Shown here: positions 1 to 6,833 of the stretch, one piece after another
Position numbering within the stretch: position 1 is the stretch's first letter
Layout of the letters: the number at the start of each line of letters is the position of its first letter
Assembly (NCBI GenBank): GCA_009782015.1
Contig: WQUP01000018.1
Location: 1-17,123 of the forward strand
Direction: 5' to 3'
DNA length: 17,123 nucleotides
DNA from: Endomicrobiia bacterium
GTDB lineage: Bacteria > Elusimicrobiota > Endomicrobiia > Endomicrobiales > Endomicrobiaceae
Translations under genes and position numbers: made by a program
Notes under the pieces: generated by a model
The model's database searches: none
Seen by the model: the letters and a program-made list of their open reading frames with translations, nothing else
Told to the model about the DNA's origin: nothing

Positions 1-284
1 TGCCAGTAAATTCCGGACCAGCCTGCGCCCTGAGCCATCTTCGCGCTGTAAGTAATCTTGATGCATGTGTTTCCGCTTCTGGGCATTTCCGTGCTTGCAA
101 GATTAAGCTTTAAATCGCCGTAATCTCCCATCCAGCCTGAAGGAGCAAAATGATTTTCCTTCGAGTTGTTTTCGACATAAACCGCAAAAGGTTTAAATGC
201 CGGCGCTGCCGGCGCCGCAAAAGATAACGCTGCCGCCGTTGTCATGAACAATGCTGCCAAAACGAATGACGAAATTTTTTTCAT
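1..284 (-). CDS. Secreted protein of unknown function (3' part missing at window edge)
   Basis: Ninety-four codons are visible, starting at the ATG on 284-282; the rest lies beyond the left edge. The start is supported by AAAGGAG at 299-293, a good Shine-Dalgarno sequence. The protein opens with a clear signal peptide (MKKISSFVLA, hydrophobic core to about residue 22, likely cut after SFA at 23), so it is exported to the periplasm or cell surface. The mature part has an aromatic, glycine-rich, beta-type composition (FAVYVENN, APSGWMGDYGD, a lone Cys at 74 in TCIKITYS, GWSGIYW). It resembles carbohydrate-binding or jelly-roll secreted proteins, but I cannot name a family. It follows the sigma/anti-sigma operon on the same strand after a 120-nt gap containing its own candidate sigma-dependent promoter, so it may be a regulon target. 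The reading frame is solid; the function is unknown. Confidence 0.8.
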   Translation of the reverse strand, partial: MKKISSFVLAALFMTTAAALSFAAPAAPAFKPFAVYVENNSKENHFAPSGWMGDYGDLKLNLASTEMPRSGNTCIKITYSAKMAQGAGWSGIYW

Positions 285-404
285 GGCCTTTCTCCTTTGT
301 TTTTTCGGCGCTTATGCCGCGCCGTTAGTTATAAGACTTTCCGCGCTGCGAAAATGTTACATTGATTCAATGTTACATTGATCCAATGTTACATTGATTC
401 GCTG
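285..404 (-). promoter_or_regulatory. Intergenic promoter region with candidate ECF promoter
   Basis: On the minus strand, TGTAAC (361-356) is followed after 18 nt by GTCT (337-334). The same arrangement with a 17-nt spacer lies upstream of the ECF sigma gene. The predicted start near 325 would give a leader of about 40 nt. That leader contains a small inverted repeat, CGGCGC (306-311) with GCGCCG (319-324), just before the ribosome binding site. It has no T-run on the minus strand, so it is not an obvious terminator. The promoter is inferred from motif similarity only. Confidence 0.4.
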
Positions 405-410
405 TTACAT
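353..410. repeat. 16-bp tandem repeat, three full copies plus a partial
   Basis: The plus-strand unit AATGTTACATTGATTC occurs at 353-368, 369-384 (one change, ATCC) and 385-400, with a broken fourth copy (TGTTACAT) at 403-410. Each unit contains a small palindrome, AATGT-T-ACATT. On the minus strand every copy carries TGTAAC, matching the -35-like motif proposed for the neighbouring ECF sigma factor. The last part of the array overlaps the stop codon of the gene at 405-776. Confidence 0.85.
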
Positions 411-776
411 CTCTTCGTTCTTTTTAGCTTCGTACTCTTTCAGAAGCCGCGAGTACACGGCTTTTTGATTGTCGTCAAGTATCCCTTTTATGTTTTCCCT
501 CATTATGTGAAGCTGCATCTGTATTTTCGGATTGACTGTGTGCATTATTTTGTCTATTGCGGCTCTGTTATCTGCAAGTATGTTGAAAAGAAGCGCCTTT
601 TGCACGTCGCTTAAGCCAAGTTCTTTTGTGAGAGGCTCCAGCTTTTCAAACTTGTACTGAAAATCATATTCGGCCTTTTTATACAGAAACTGCCTGAGGG
701 CAAAACCGCTGACAAAACCTATGGCAAATATGACAATGCAGGCGATGATTGCTTTTGTTTTTATTGAAATGGCCAT
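405..776 (-). CDS. Membrane-anchored periplasmic CpxP/Spy-like (metal-resist type) protein
   Basis: A 123-residue protein with one N-terminal membrane segment (about residues 8-27) followed by an all-helical, charged domain. Two segments resemble the LTxxQ motifs of CpxP/Spy and of the periplasmic heavy-metal sensor family: LGLSDVQKALL and ILDDNQKAVYSRLL. Family members bind metals or unfolded proteins in the periplasm and often feed back on envelope stress sensors. The gene starts one nucleotide after the anti-sigma stop codon and has AGGACGG just upstream, so it is translated as part of the same operon. This position supports a role as an envelope sensor or chaperone tied to the sigma/anti-sigma pair. 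The family assignment rests on helical pattern and context rather than a strong signature. Confidence 0.75.
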   Translation of the reverse strand: MAISIKTKAIIACIVIFAIGFVSGFALRQFLYKKAEYDFQYKFEKLEPLTKELGLSDVQKALLFNILADNRAAIDKIMHTVNPKIQMQLHIMRENIKGILDDNQKAVYSRLLKEYEAKKNEEM

Positions 777-777
777 T

Positions 778-1215
778 TTACCGTCCTGTTACGAGTTTTT
801 CATTGCTCATGTTTACTGCGGCGCTTTGCAGCACGTAGCGGTTGAGCGCGGCTATGCTGCCGCCGGATGCAGTCGGCTGCGCAACGGCCGGCGTAAAATA
901 GTCAAAAGCTATTATTATGCCGAATACAACCAAAGATACAAGAACGGCCGCTTTTGCCGCGCGGAAAAAAGTCTCAAAAAACGAGGCAAGGCCGGCTCCG
1001 GACTCTATCTTTGCCATTACGGACGTTTCAAAGCCGGCCCTTGCCGGCATTTTTTTCAGCGACAGAAGCGACAAACGGAGATTTTTAAGTTCGGCCGTCT
1101 CTTTGGCGCATCCGGCGCAGGAAGCGCAGTGCTTTTCAAACAGTTCTTTTTCGGCCGGCGTAAGAAGCCCGTCGATGTAAGCGCTGACCTGGTTGCAGAA
1201 GTTTTTGCAGTTCAT
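778..1215 (-). CDS. Transmembrane zinc-finger anti-sigma factor
   Basis: A 145-residue protein with the zinc-binding anti-sigma (ZAS, zf-HC2) motif HxxxCxxC at H29, C33 and C36, preceded by the usual helical stretch (NQVSAYIDGLLTPAEKELFEKH). One membrane segment lies at about residues 89-106 and a short tail of about 40 residues is predicted to be periplasmic. Proteins of this family hold a cognate ECF sigma factor at the membrane and release it on envelope or redox stress. The start codon overlaps the sigma-factor stop by 4 nt (ATGA arrangement), which is typical of cotranscribed sigma/anti-sigma pairs. The short outer domain suggests that another protein, perhaps the next gene product, contributes to sensing. 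Confidence 0.9.
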   Translation of the reverse strand: MNCKNFCNQVSAYIDGLLTPAEKELFEKHCASCAGCAKETAELKNLRLSLLSLKKMPARAGFETSVMAKIESGAGLASFFETFFRAAKAAVLVSLVVFGIIIAFDYFTPAVAQPTASGGSIAALNRYVLQSAAVNMSNEKLVTGR

Positions 1216-1784
1216 TTCCTTTCCTTTTTTTCTATGATTTGTTTCAATTTATTTCTTGCACGAAACAGCCATACTTTGACTTTGTCCTGCGATATTTTCA
1301 TTATCCGCGAAATCTCTTCGTAAGACATATCTTCAATGTCGCGCAGCGTGAGTATGATCCTGTATTTGTCCGGCAGCTCCGTTATGCTTTTGCGCATCAT
1401 GTTCTGGGTTTCCGAAGAGACCATAGCTTTTTCTATGTCCGCTTTCGCATCTGCCAGAATATCGGCAAGCGATATGTCCTCCGCATTGGAGATCTCAGCG
1501 TCAAGCGAGAGAACGTTCGTTCTCCTTTTTTTAAGAGCAGTGTAGCACTCATTTACCGTAATTCTGTAGAGCCATGTGGAAAAAGCCGCTTTTTCTTCAA
1601 AAGAGCCGATATTTGCGTAAGCTTTTACAAAGACGCTTTGCGCTATATCGTCGCTTTCCGCCGCGTTTGCGCAGAAAGAAAACGCAATGTTATATACTCT
1701 GTCTTTATATTTGGTTATCAAAGATTCAAACGCCTCAAGACGTCCGTCTTTTGAAAACCTGACCAGCTCCGAATCGCTGAGCAT
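1212..1784 (-). CDS. ECF-family RNA polymerase sigma factor (RpoE-like)
   Basis: A 190-residue protein, the usual length for ECF sigma factors. Region 2 spans about residues 10-90, with the core-binding and -10 recognition segment DDIAQSVFVKAY (45-56) and STWLYRITVNECYTALKKRR (69-88). Region 4 spans about 130-185, with LPDKYRIILTLRDIEDMSYEE and a helix-turn-helix ending in VKVWLFRARNKLK (169-181). It directs RNA polymerase to a small set of stress promoters. It heads a minus-strand operon with its anti-sigma factor (4-nt overlap) and a CpxP/Spy-like protein. The ribosome binding site is modest (GTGAGAG about 8 nt before the ATG). A matching promoter motif just upstream suggests autoregulation. 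Confidence 0.95.
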   Translation of the reverse strand: MLSDSELVRFSKDGRLEAFESLITKYKDRVYNIAFSFCANAAESDDIAQSVFVKAYANIGSFEEKAAFSTWLYRITVNECYTALKKRRTNVLSLDAEISNAEDISLADILADAKADIEKAMVSSETQNMMRKSITELPDKYRIILTLRDIEDMSYEEISRIMKISQDKVKVWLFRARNKLKQIIEKKERK

Positions 1785-1797
1785 TCTAAACTCTCAC

Positions 1798-1841
1798 TTG
1801 TTATTTAGACTGATTTTGCAGTTAAAAGTTACACTTTTAAC
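1798..1841 (-). promoter_or_regulatory. Candidate autoregulated ECF promoter overlapping a perfect palindrome
   Basis: Minus strand: TGTAAC (1833-1828), a 17-nt spacer, then GTCTAA (1810-1805), fitting the AAC...GTC layout common to ECF promoters. A start near 1798 would leave a leader of about 14 nt before the sigma-factor ATG at 1784. The -35 part lies in the centre of a perfect inverted repeat, GTTAAAAGT (1821-1829), TAC, ACTTTTAAC (1833-1841). The palindrome could be an operator. The motif is visible; its function is inferred. Confidence 0.45.
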
Positions 1842-1847
1842 GGCAGG

Positions 1848-1965
1848 TAATAGTTAAAAATTAATAATTAATAGTTTTGGTGTTTTCGCCATGCGAAAAC
1901 CTGATTATTTAGATTTCGGCAAAGCCGAAATTCAATAACTATTCACTATTAATTTTTAACTATTA
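1848..1965. repeat. 118-bp hairpin element with 27-bp inverted-repeat ends
   Basis: The left arm (1848-1874) and right arm (1939-1965) are inverted copies matching at 25 of 27 positions; both are AT-rich strings of TAATAG/TTAAT units. Between them lie two perfect small hairpins with 8-bp stems and 3-nt loops: GTTTTCGC-CAT-GCGAAAAC (1882-1900) and ATTTCGGC-AAA-GCCGAAAT (1913-1931). The right arm contains the stop codon of the methyltransferase gene (1956-1958). No coding capacity is seen. It resembles a miniature non-autonomous mobile element or a structured intergenic repeat, and differs from the GATGC-type elements further right. Confidence 0.75.
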
Positions 1966-2720
1966 ATTGTTTTTGCCGTTATTTCGTACATTGCTATCGA
2001 AGCCGCAATCGCCGCATTTAGAGATTCGGCTTTTCCGGGCATCTCTATTTTAAAAAGTGTATCGGCCATGCTTTGCGTTTGGCTTTCAAGGCCTTTTGCC
2101 TCATTGCCTATCAATATGGCGCTTTTTTGCGAAAATGCGCAATTTTTCAATGCTTTTTTGCCTTTCAAGGACGCTGCGTAAATTGAAATTTTGTTCTCTT
2201 TCATAGCAGCGAGCGTCTTTGCAATATCGGCTTCATCTATTACCGGAATATGAAAGAGAGAGCCCATGGTTGAACGTATGGTTTTAGCGGAGTATATGTC
2301 CGCGCTTCCTTTTGAGACAAACACTGCTTTCGCGCCAAAAGCGTCTGCGGAACGGATGATGGTTCCGACATTGCCGGGATCTTGAATGTTTTCCAAAACT
2401 ATAAACAGTCCGGTTTTTTTAAGTATTTTTTCCGTATCGTAATGTTTTTTTTCAACCACTGCCGCTATCCCCTGTGGAGCCGGGGTTGAGGAAAGCTTGT
2501 CAAAAATCTTTTCAGATACTTCAAAAGTGTCCGTATTTTCAATGAGTTTTCCATTATAGGCCGAAGAGACAAAGAGCTGCTTTATATTCCACTCTTTTGA
2601 TATTTCCAATACCTGTTTTTGCCCTTCGACAAGAAAAAGCCCGCTTTCGTCGCGGAACTTTTTGTTTTTTAGAGAAACCGCATTTTTAAAACTCTGGTTT
2701 TGCGAACTTTCTATAATCAT
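1956..2720 (-). CDS. SpoU/TrmH-family RNA 2'-O-methyltransferase
   Basis: A 254-residue protein with the full SPOUT layout. The N-terminal substrate-binding domain (about 1-95) contains GLFLVEGQKQVLEI. The catalytic domain has motif 1 with N111 and R123 (NIQDPGNVGTIIRSADAFGA), motif 2 ILIGNEAKGL (202-211) and motif 3 MPGKAESLNAAIAASIAMYE (227-246), which forms the knotted S-adenosylmethionine site. Such enzymes methylate ribose 2'-hydroxyls in rRNA (RlmB/TsnR type) or tRNA; the exact target cannot be read from sequence. No clear Shine-Dalgarno sequence precedes the ATG at 2720-2718. The last two codons and the stop lie within the right arm of an inverted-repeat element. The gene is divergent from the antiporter gene, with a repeat element between the two. 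Confidence 0.93.
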   Translation of the reverse strand: MIIESSQNQSFKNAVSLKNKKFRDESGLFLVEGQKQVLEISKEWNIKQLFVSSAYNGKLIENTDTFEVSEKIFDKLSSTPAPQGIAAVVEKKHYDTEKILKKTGLFIVLENIQDPGNVGTIIRSADAFGAKAVFVSKGSADIYSAKTIRSTMGSLFHIPVIDEADIAKTLAAMKENKISIYAASLKGKKALKNCAFSQKSAILIGNEAKGLESQTQSMADTLFKIEMPGKAESLNAAIAASIAMYEITAKTINS

Positions 2721-2751
2721 GGGTACTTTTTACCAATTATTGCCGTAAAAA

Positions 2752-2900
2752 GCAACGGCGATGCGAGGATGCGAAGAGGCATGGATGCATGGCAACAGCA
2801 AAATCTACAGACGTATTGCGGGCCTGACCCGCAATCTTGTTGTTGTCGTTTTGTTTTTACTTAGCATCTTCGCATCCTCGCATCCCTGCATCGCCGTTGC
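2752..2900. repeat. Element A: 149-bp MITE-like repeat of the GATGC family
   Basis: The ends are a perfect 13-bp inverted repeat, GCAACGGCGATGC (2752-2764) and its complement (2888-2900). Further inside, GAGGATGCGAAG (2765-2776) is matched in inverse by 2868-2879, with an 8-bp offset. The centre holds a perfect hairpin, ATTGCGGG-CCTGA-CCCGCAAT (2815-2835), which looks like a second repeat nested in the first. It lies between the divergent methyltransferase and antiporter genes and is related to elements at 5002-5143 and 6796-6940. No transposase is present. Confidence 0.8.
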
Positions 2901-2925
2901 AGTCCGTCGTTTAAAAATATATAAT
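2897..2925 (+). promoter_or_regulatory. Candidate sigma-70 promoter for the antiporter gene
   Basis: A perfect -10 box, TATAAT (2920-2925), is preceded after 17 nt by TTGCAG (2897-2902), a partial -35 match. The -35 lies at the outer right end of repeat element A. Transcription would start near 2932, giving a leader of about 26 nt that includes CGGAG (2949-2953) four nt before the ATG. Confidence 0.55.
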
Positions 2926-2957
2926 ATCGCCCATAAATCATACAAAACCGGAGTTAT

Positions 2958-4436
2958 ATGGCCATACCTTTTGAGCTGATACTTTTCGGCGCCGCGCTGC
3001 TGGTTTTTTTCAGCGTTTTTGCAAGCAAGGGTTCGGAGCTCGGCGTTCCGGCCCTGCTTATTTTTATTCTTGTCGGCGTGCTTGCGGGCTCGGAAGGCAT
3101 CGGCAAAATTCAGTTTGAGAATTACGCTTACGCAAACTATATAGGCATAGTCGCTCTTTCATACATACTTTTTTACGGGGGCCTCAGCACAGGCTGGAAA
3201 GATATAAAGCCGATACTTAAAACCGGAATTGTGCTTGCTACGCTTGGCGTTCTTATCACCGCCGTGATCATGGCGTTTTTTGCAAGCTTCATATTTCATA
3301 TGGGATGGAAAGAGTCATTTTTGCTGGGCGCGATAGTTTCTTCAACGGACGCGGCGGCGGTGTTTTCGGTTTTGCGTTCAAAAAATATTACTCTCGGCGG
3401 CAAACTGCGCTCGCTTTTGGAGTTTGAATCGGCAAGCAACGATCCGATGGCCGTTTTTCTGACTATCAGCGCGCTTATGCTGATAACAATTCCCGGCGAA
3501 ACGCCGTTTGACATGATTCCGGAGTTTGTGCTTGAAATGGGCGTGGGTCTTATTTTCGGGCTGGGATTAGGCTGGTTTTCCGTAAAAATAATAAATAAAA
3601 TAAATCTCGATTACGACGGACTTTACCCCGTGCTTTTTACGGTTATCGTTCTTTTGATATACTCCGCGGCAAGCATTTTTAAAGGCAACGGATTTTTGGC
3701 GGTGTATGTGGCCGGCATAGTCATCGGCAACAAACGCTTTATACATAAAAACAGCCTGATACGTTTTAACGAGGGCATATCATGGCTGATGCAGATAACG
3801 ATGTTTGTTGCTCTGGGTTTGCTGCTCAACCCGTCGGAACTTTTGCCATACATAAGCGCGGGTATTGTGGCGGCGCTGGTTTTGATGTTTGTGGCAAGGC
3901 CTGTGGGCGTGTACTTATGCACGGCGTTTACGAATATGAAGTTTAACGAAAAAGCCATGGTATCATGGGTAGGGCTTCGGGGAGCTGTGCCGATTATTTT
4001 GGCGACGTTTCCGTTCGTTTACAATATACCGGATTATAGAAAAATTTTTAACATAGTTTTTTTTATAGTGTTTATTTCGGCTCTGGTTCAAGGCATGTCG
4101 ATCGGGAAAGTGGCTGATTTTTTAAAAGTGAGCCGTCCGCTCGGGGCAAAGAGGCGTTATCCCATAGAGTTTGAACAGATGGCCGGCATAAACGCCGATT
4201 TGTACGAGATAATGATTCATCCGCAGTCAAGCGCCGTGGGAAGAAAGATAGTCGATCTGCACCTTCCGCCAAAAAGCCTGGTAGCTCTTATTTCAAGGGG
4301 CGAGGGATTTTTGATACCGAACGGTTCTACCGTGATAAAAGACGGCGACATATTTTTGGCGCTGGGAGCAAATGAGGATCTTGCAAAAATTCAGGAAATC
4401 GTAAATCAAAAAAGTGAAAAAACGGAGGGAAAATGA
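2958..4436 (+). CDS. CPA1-family K+(Na+)/H+ antiporter with C-terminal TrkA-C domain (NhaP2/CvrA-like)
   Basis: A 492-residue inner-membrane protein. About 12 hydrophobic segments fill residues 4-385. Hallmarks of the Na_H_exchanger family are present: STDAAAVFSV (129-138, D131), ESASNDPMA (157-165, the ion-binding N161-D162 pair) and GLRGAVPI (339-346). Residues of about 408-485 form a TrkA-C/RCK-C regulatory domain (DLYEIMIHPQSSAVGRKIVD, ISRGEGFLIPNGST, DGDIFLALG). Such proteins exchange cytoplasmic K+ or Na+ for protons. At 492 residues it is shorter than E. coli CvrA, in which more sequence follows the TrkA-C part. The gene is preceded by CGGAG, and its stop overlaps the ATG of the next gene by 4 nt, indicating an operon. 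Cation specificity is not determined by sequence. Confidence 0.93.
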   Translation: MAIPFELILFGAALLVFFSVFASKGSELGVPALLIFILVGVLAGSEGIGKIQFENYAYANYIGIVALSYILFYGGLSTGWKDIKPILKTGIVLATLGVLITAVIMAFFASFIFHMGWKESFLLGAIVSSTDAAAVFSVLRSKNITLGGKLRSLLEFESASNDPMAVFLTISALMLITIPGETPFDMIPEFVLEMGVGLIFGLGLGWFSVKIINKINLDYDGLYPVLFTVIVLLIYSAASIFKGNGFLAVYVAGIVIGNKRFIHKNSLIRFNEGISWLMQITMFVALGLLLNPSELLPYISAGIVAALVLMFVARPVGVYLCTAFTNMKFNEKAMVSWVGLRGAVPIILATFPFVYNIPDYRKIFNIVFFIVFISALVQGMSIGKVADFLKVSRPLGAKRRYPIEFEQMAGINADLYEIMIHPQSSAVGRKIVDLHLPPKSLVALISRGEGFLIPNGSTVIKDGDIFLALGANEDLAKIQEIVNQKSEKTEGK

Positions 4437-4999
4437 AAAATTTTTTGACGGCGGCCATTATGGCTGCACTGTTTGCTTCAAACTCTTTTGCCGTAAGCCT
4501 CATACCAAGGATCGGCGTTGACATTCCGACTTCGGTCGATTACAGCAAAGGCAGAAATCTCAATGAAGATGCCAAATTGGGCTTTAACATCGGCGCGGAA
4601 CTGCGCGGAGATTTGTCTAAACATTTCGGCTGGGGCGCCGGACTTGAATACAATTTCCCCAGAGGACTGAGAAACTGGAACGGCCTAAGCAATATAGACG
4701 ACAGCGATTTTTCTTTCCTGCCTGTTTTCATTTCAGCGCTGTGGTATCCGCTCGGCGATTGGGACAAAGCCAGGCCCTACGTCAAAGTCAGCGGCGGATA
4801 TAACTTATTTGCCACAAACCAGATGGGCAGCGGCATGTCAGGCAGCTGGTACTGGGGCGGCGGCATAGGCGTAGAATACAAAAATCTTGCCGCCGAGTTT
4901 TTCTCATCGCAGCTTTACGCGACGTACAACGATCCGGATAAAACGGACATGAGATACACAAAAATGGGCTTTACGCTGGGATATAAATTTAAAATATAA
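4433..4999 (+). CDS. Small outer-membrane beta-barrel protein
   Basis: A 188-residue protein with a signal peptide (MKNFLTAAIMAALFASNSFA, likely cut after A20). The mature part of about 168 residues alternates polar and aromatic residues in strands, such as GWGAGLEYNF, FLPVFISALWYPLG, ARPYVKVSGGYNLF and YWGGGIGVEYK. The last strand, MGFTLGYKFKI, ends in the style of the barrel-assembly signal. Length and pattern fit an 8-stranded OmpX/OmpW-like or 'OMP_b-brl' protein. No ligand or enzymatic motif is visible. A strong GGAGGG (4424-4429) precedes the ATG, which overlaps the antiporter stop by 4 nt, so the two are translated together. Whether the barrel works with the antiporter is unknown. Confidence 0.88.
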   Translation: MKNFLTAAIMAALFASNSFAVSLIPRIGVDIPTSVDYSKGRNLNEDAKLGFNIGAELRGDLSKHFGWGAGLEYNFPRGLRNWNGLSNIDDSDFSFLPVFISALWYPLGDWDKARPYVKVSGGYNLFATNQMGSGMSGSWYWGGGIGVEYKNLAAEFFSSQLYATYNDPDKTDMRYTKMGFTLGYKFKI

Positions 5000-5001
5000 A
5001 G

Positions 5002-5143
5002 AGATGCCAAGATGCGATGAGGCGAGGATGCATGGCAACGGCAACGGCCTGTTCCTCTCACTTGTCAGGGAGAGGAACAGGCGAAGCCTGAAGGTGAGGG
5101 CGGCTGTTGCTTCGCATCCTCGCCTCTTGGCATCCTCGCATCT
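5002..5143. repeat. Element B: 142-bp MITE-like repeat of the GATGC family
   Basis: The terminal arms 5002-5042 and 5103-5143 are inverted copies, 41 bp each and matching at 33 positions. They are built from GATGC-type units and end inside in GCAACGGC/GCTGTTGC. The centre contains a perfect 12-bp hairpin, CCTGTTCCTCTC (5048-5059) with GAGAGGAACAGG (5070-5081) and a 10-nt loop, and then a CGAAGCCTGAAGGTGAGGG string. It starts three bases after the stop of the outer-membrane protein gene and ends in a T-run (5143-5148), so its RNA could also act as a terminator before the glucose-6-phosphate isomerase gene. Confidence 0.8.
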
Positions 5144-5148
5144 TTTTT
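5143..5148 (+). terminator. Possible terminator T-run at the right end of element B
   Basis: TTTTTT directly follows the right arm of element B. The 41-bp imperfect arms could fold into a long stem in the transcript, which with the T-run would look like an intrinsic terminator for the antiporter/outer-membrane operon. The loop is long (60 nt with its own hairpin), so efficiency is uncertain. Confidence 0.35.
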
Positions 5149-5168
5149 AACAGGAGAAATAAAATAAA

Positions 5169-6833
5169 ATGTCAAAATTCGATCTTGTAAAAACAAAAGA
5201 GTGGCGCAAACTTGCGGAGCACCGCGACAAAAATAAAGATCTGCACATGAGAGAACTTTTCAAAGACAGCAAAAGATTTGATGAGTTTTCTATCTATAAT
5301 GCAGATTTAGGCATAACATTCGATTATTCAAAAAACATTGTAAATTCAGAGAGTTTTGCGCTTCTTACTGATTTCGCAAAAATGGTAAAAGTCAGGGAAT
5401 ACGCACAGCGTATGTTTTCCGGCGAAAAGATAAACTGGACCGAAAAGCGCGCGGTTTTGCACACCGCTTTGAGAAACAGGAGCAATAAGCCGGTTTATGT
5501 TGACGGCAAAGACGTAATGCCTGAAATAAACGCGGTGCTTGAGAAGATGAGAGTTTTCAGCTCTGATTTAAGAAGCGGAAAGTGGAAAGGAGCAACCGGC
5601 AAGAAAATAACTGACGTAGTTAATATAGGTATCGGCGGATCGGACTTAGGTCCGAAAATGGTCTGCGAAGCCCTGAAATACTACGCTGACGGCCATGCTG
5701 TCCACTTTGTTTCAAACATTGACGGAGCTGATATTTATGAAACGCTTAAAAAACTAAGTCCCGAAACCACTCTATTTATAGTAGCCTCAAAAACCTTCAC
5801 CACGCTTGAAACAATAACAAACGCAATGTCCGCAAGAGAGTGGCTTGTGGCAAAACTCGGGCTCAAAGCTGTCGCCAATCATTTTGTCGCGCTGTCCACA
5901 AACACAAAAAAAGTCAAGGACTTTGGCATAGACGAAAAAAATATGTTTGAGTTTTGGGATTTTGTCGGCGGCAGGTACTCGCTGTGGTCAGCCATAGGGC
6001 TTCCGATAGCGTGTTATATCGGGTTTGAAAAATTTGTCGAACTTTTGGAAGGCGCGCATTATATAGACAACCACTTTTTAAATACGCCTTATGAAAAAAA
6101 TATTCCGGTAATCATGGCGCTTCTGGGTTTTTGGTACAACAACTTTTTCGGAGCGGCAAGCCACGCCGTGTTGCCTTACAGCCAGTATCTCCACAGATTC
6201 ACCGCCTATTTGCAGCAGGGCGACATGGAGAGCAACGGCAAGACAGTAAATATCGAAGGCGACAGAGTTGACTACGAAACCGGCCCGATAATCTGGGGAG
6301 AACCCGGCACAAACGGCCAGCACTCTTTTTACCAGCTCATACACCAGGGCACAAAGTTAATTCCGTGCGACTTTATAGGCTTTGTAAATCCTCCGGAAAG
6401 AGTAGGAGACCACCACGAAAAACTCATGGCCAACTTCTTTGCGCAGACTGAAGCTTTGGCTTTCGGCCTCGGCAAAGAAGCGGTGATAGAAAACCTAAAA
6501 AAAAGCGGCGCTTCGGAAGCGGACATAAAAATGCTCACGCCGCATAAGATTTTTGAAGGCAACAGGCCGACAAACAGCATACTTATAAACGAGCTTACGC
6601 CAAAGACTCTCGGCGCGCTGATAGCTTTATACGAGCACAAGATTTTCACCCAGGGCGTACTCTGGAGAGTAAACAGCTTTGACCAGTGGGGCGTTGAACT
6701 CGGAAAGGCTCTAGCCAACGTAATTTTGCCCGAACTCCAAGGCAAAGCCGACAACGAACACGACGTTTCGACGAAAAGACTGATTAAAACCTTTAAAGAT
6801 GCCAGGATGCATGGATGCGAGGATGCGAAGTAA
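5169..6833 (+). CDS. pgi: Glucose-6-phosphate isomerase
   Basis: A 554-residue cytoplasmic enzyme that interconverts glucose-6-phosphate and fructose-6-phosphate in glycolysis and gluconeogenesis. Length and motifs fit the long, E. coli/animal-type PGI family. Visible motifs: [13 protein letters not shown] (152-164), SKTFTTLET (207-215), [14 protein letters not shown] (265-278, R269), [10 protein letters not shown] (349-358, catalytic E354), [16 protein letters not shown] (380-395, H385) and [11 protein letters not shown] (503-513, catalytic K513). The start has AGGAGA (5152-5157) 11 nt upstream, a slightly long spacing, but no better start is present. Oddly, the last 11 residues ([11 protein letters not shown]) and the stop codon lie inside repeat element C, so the natural C-terminus seems to have been replaced or extended by the repeat. 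All catalytic parts are intact. Confidence 0.98.
   Translation: MSKFDLVKTKEWRKLAEHRDKNKDLHMRELFKDSKRFDEFSIYNADLGITFDYSKNIVNSESFALLTDFAKMVKVREYAQRMFSGEKINWTEKRAVLHTALRNRSNKPVYVDGKDVMPEINAVLEKMRVFSSDLRSGKWKGATGKKITDVVNIGIGGSDLGPKMVCEALKYYADGHAVHFVSNIDGADIYETLKKLSPETTLFIVASKTFTTLETITNAMSAREWLVAKLGLKAVANHFVALSTNTKKVKDFGIDEKNMFEFWDFVGGRYSLWSAIGLPIACYIGFEKFVELLEGAHYIDNHFLNTPYEKNIPVIMALLGFWYNNFFGAASHAVLPYSQYLHRFTAYLQQGDMESNGKTVNIEGDRVDYETGPIIWGEPGTNGQHSFYQLIHQGTKLIPCDFIGFVNPPERVGDHHEKLMANFFAQTEALAFGLGKEAVIENLKKSGASEADIKMLTPHKIFEGNRPTNSILINELTPKTLGALIALYEHKIFTQGVLWRVNSFDQWGVELGKALANVILPELQGKADNEHDVSTKRLIKTFKDARMHGCEDAK

Noticed and set aside
306..324. Terminator between the CpxP-like gene and the secreted-protein gene
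   Set aside because: The CGGCGC stem is followed by A residues on the minus strand, not T residues, so it does not fit an intrinsic terminator.
353..410. Possible CRISPR array
   Set aside because: The 16-bp units are directly adjacent with no unique spacers and no cas genes nearby.
721..1323. 200-codon open frame on the plus strand
   Set aside because: It lies antisense across the anti-sigma and CpxP-like genes, has no ribosome binding site and is basic/cysteine-rich in the way of shadow frames.
2761..2979. 72-codon plus-strand frame beginning MRGCEEAWMHG
   Set aside because: It is a translation of repeat element A and runs into the antiporter start; the codon pattern comes from the repeat units.
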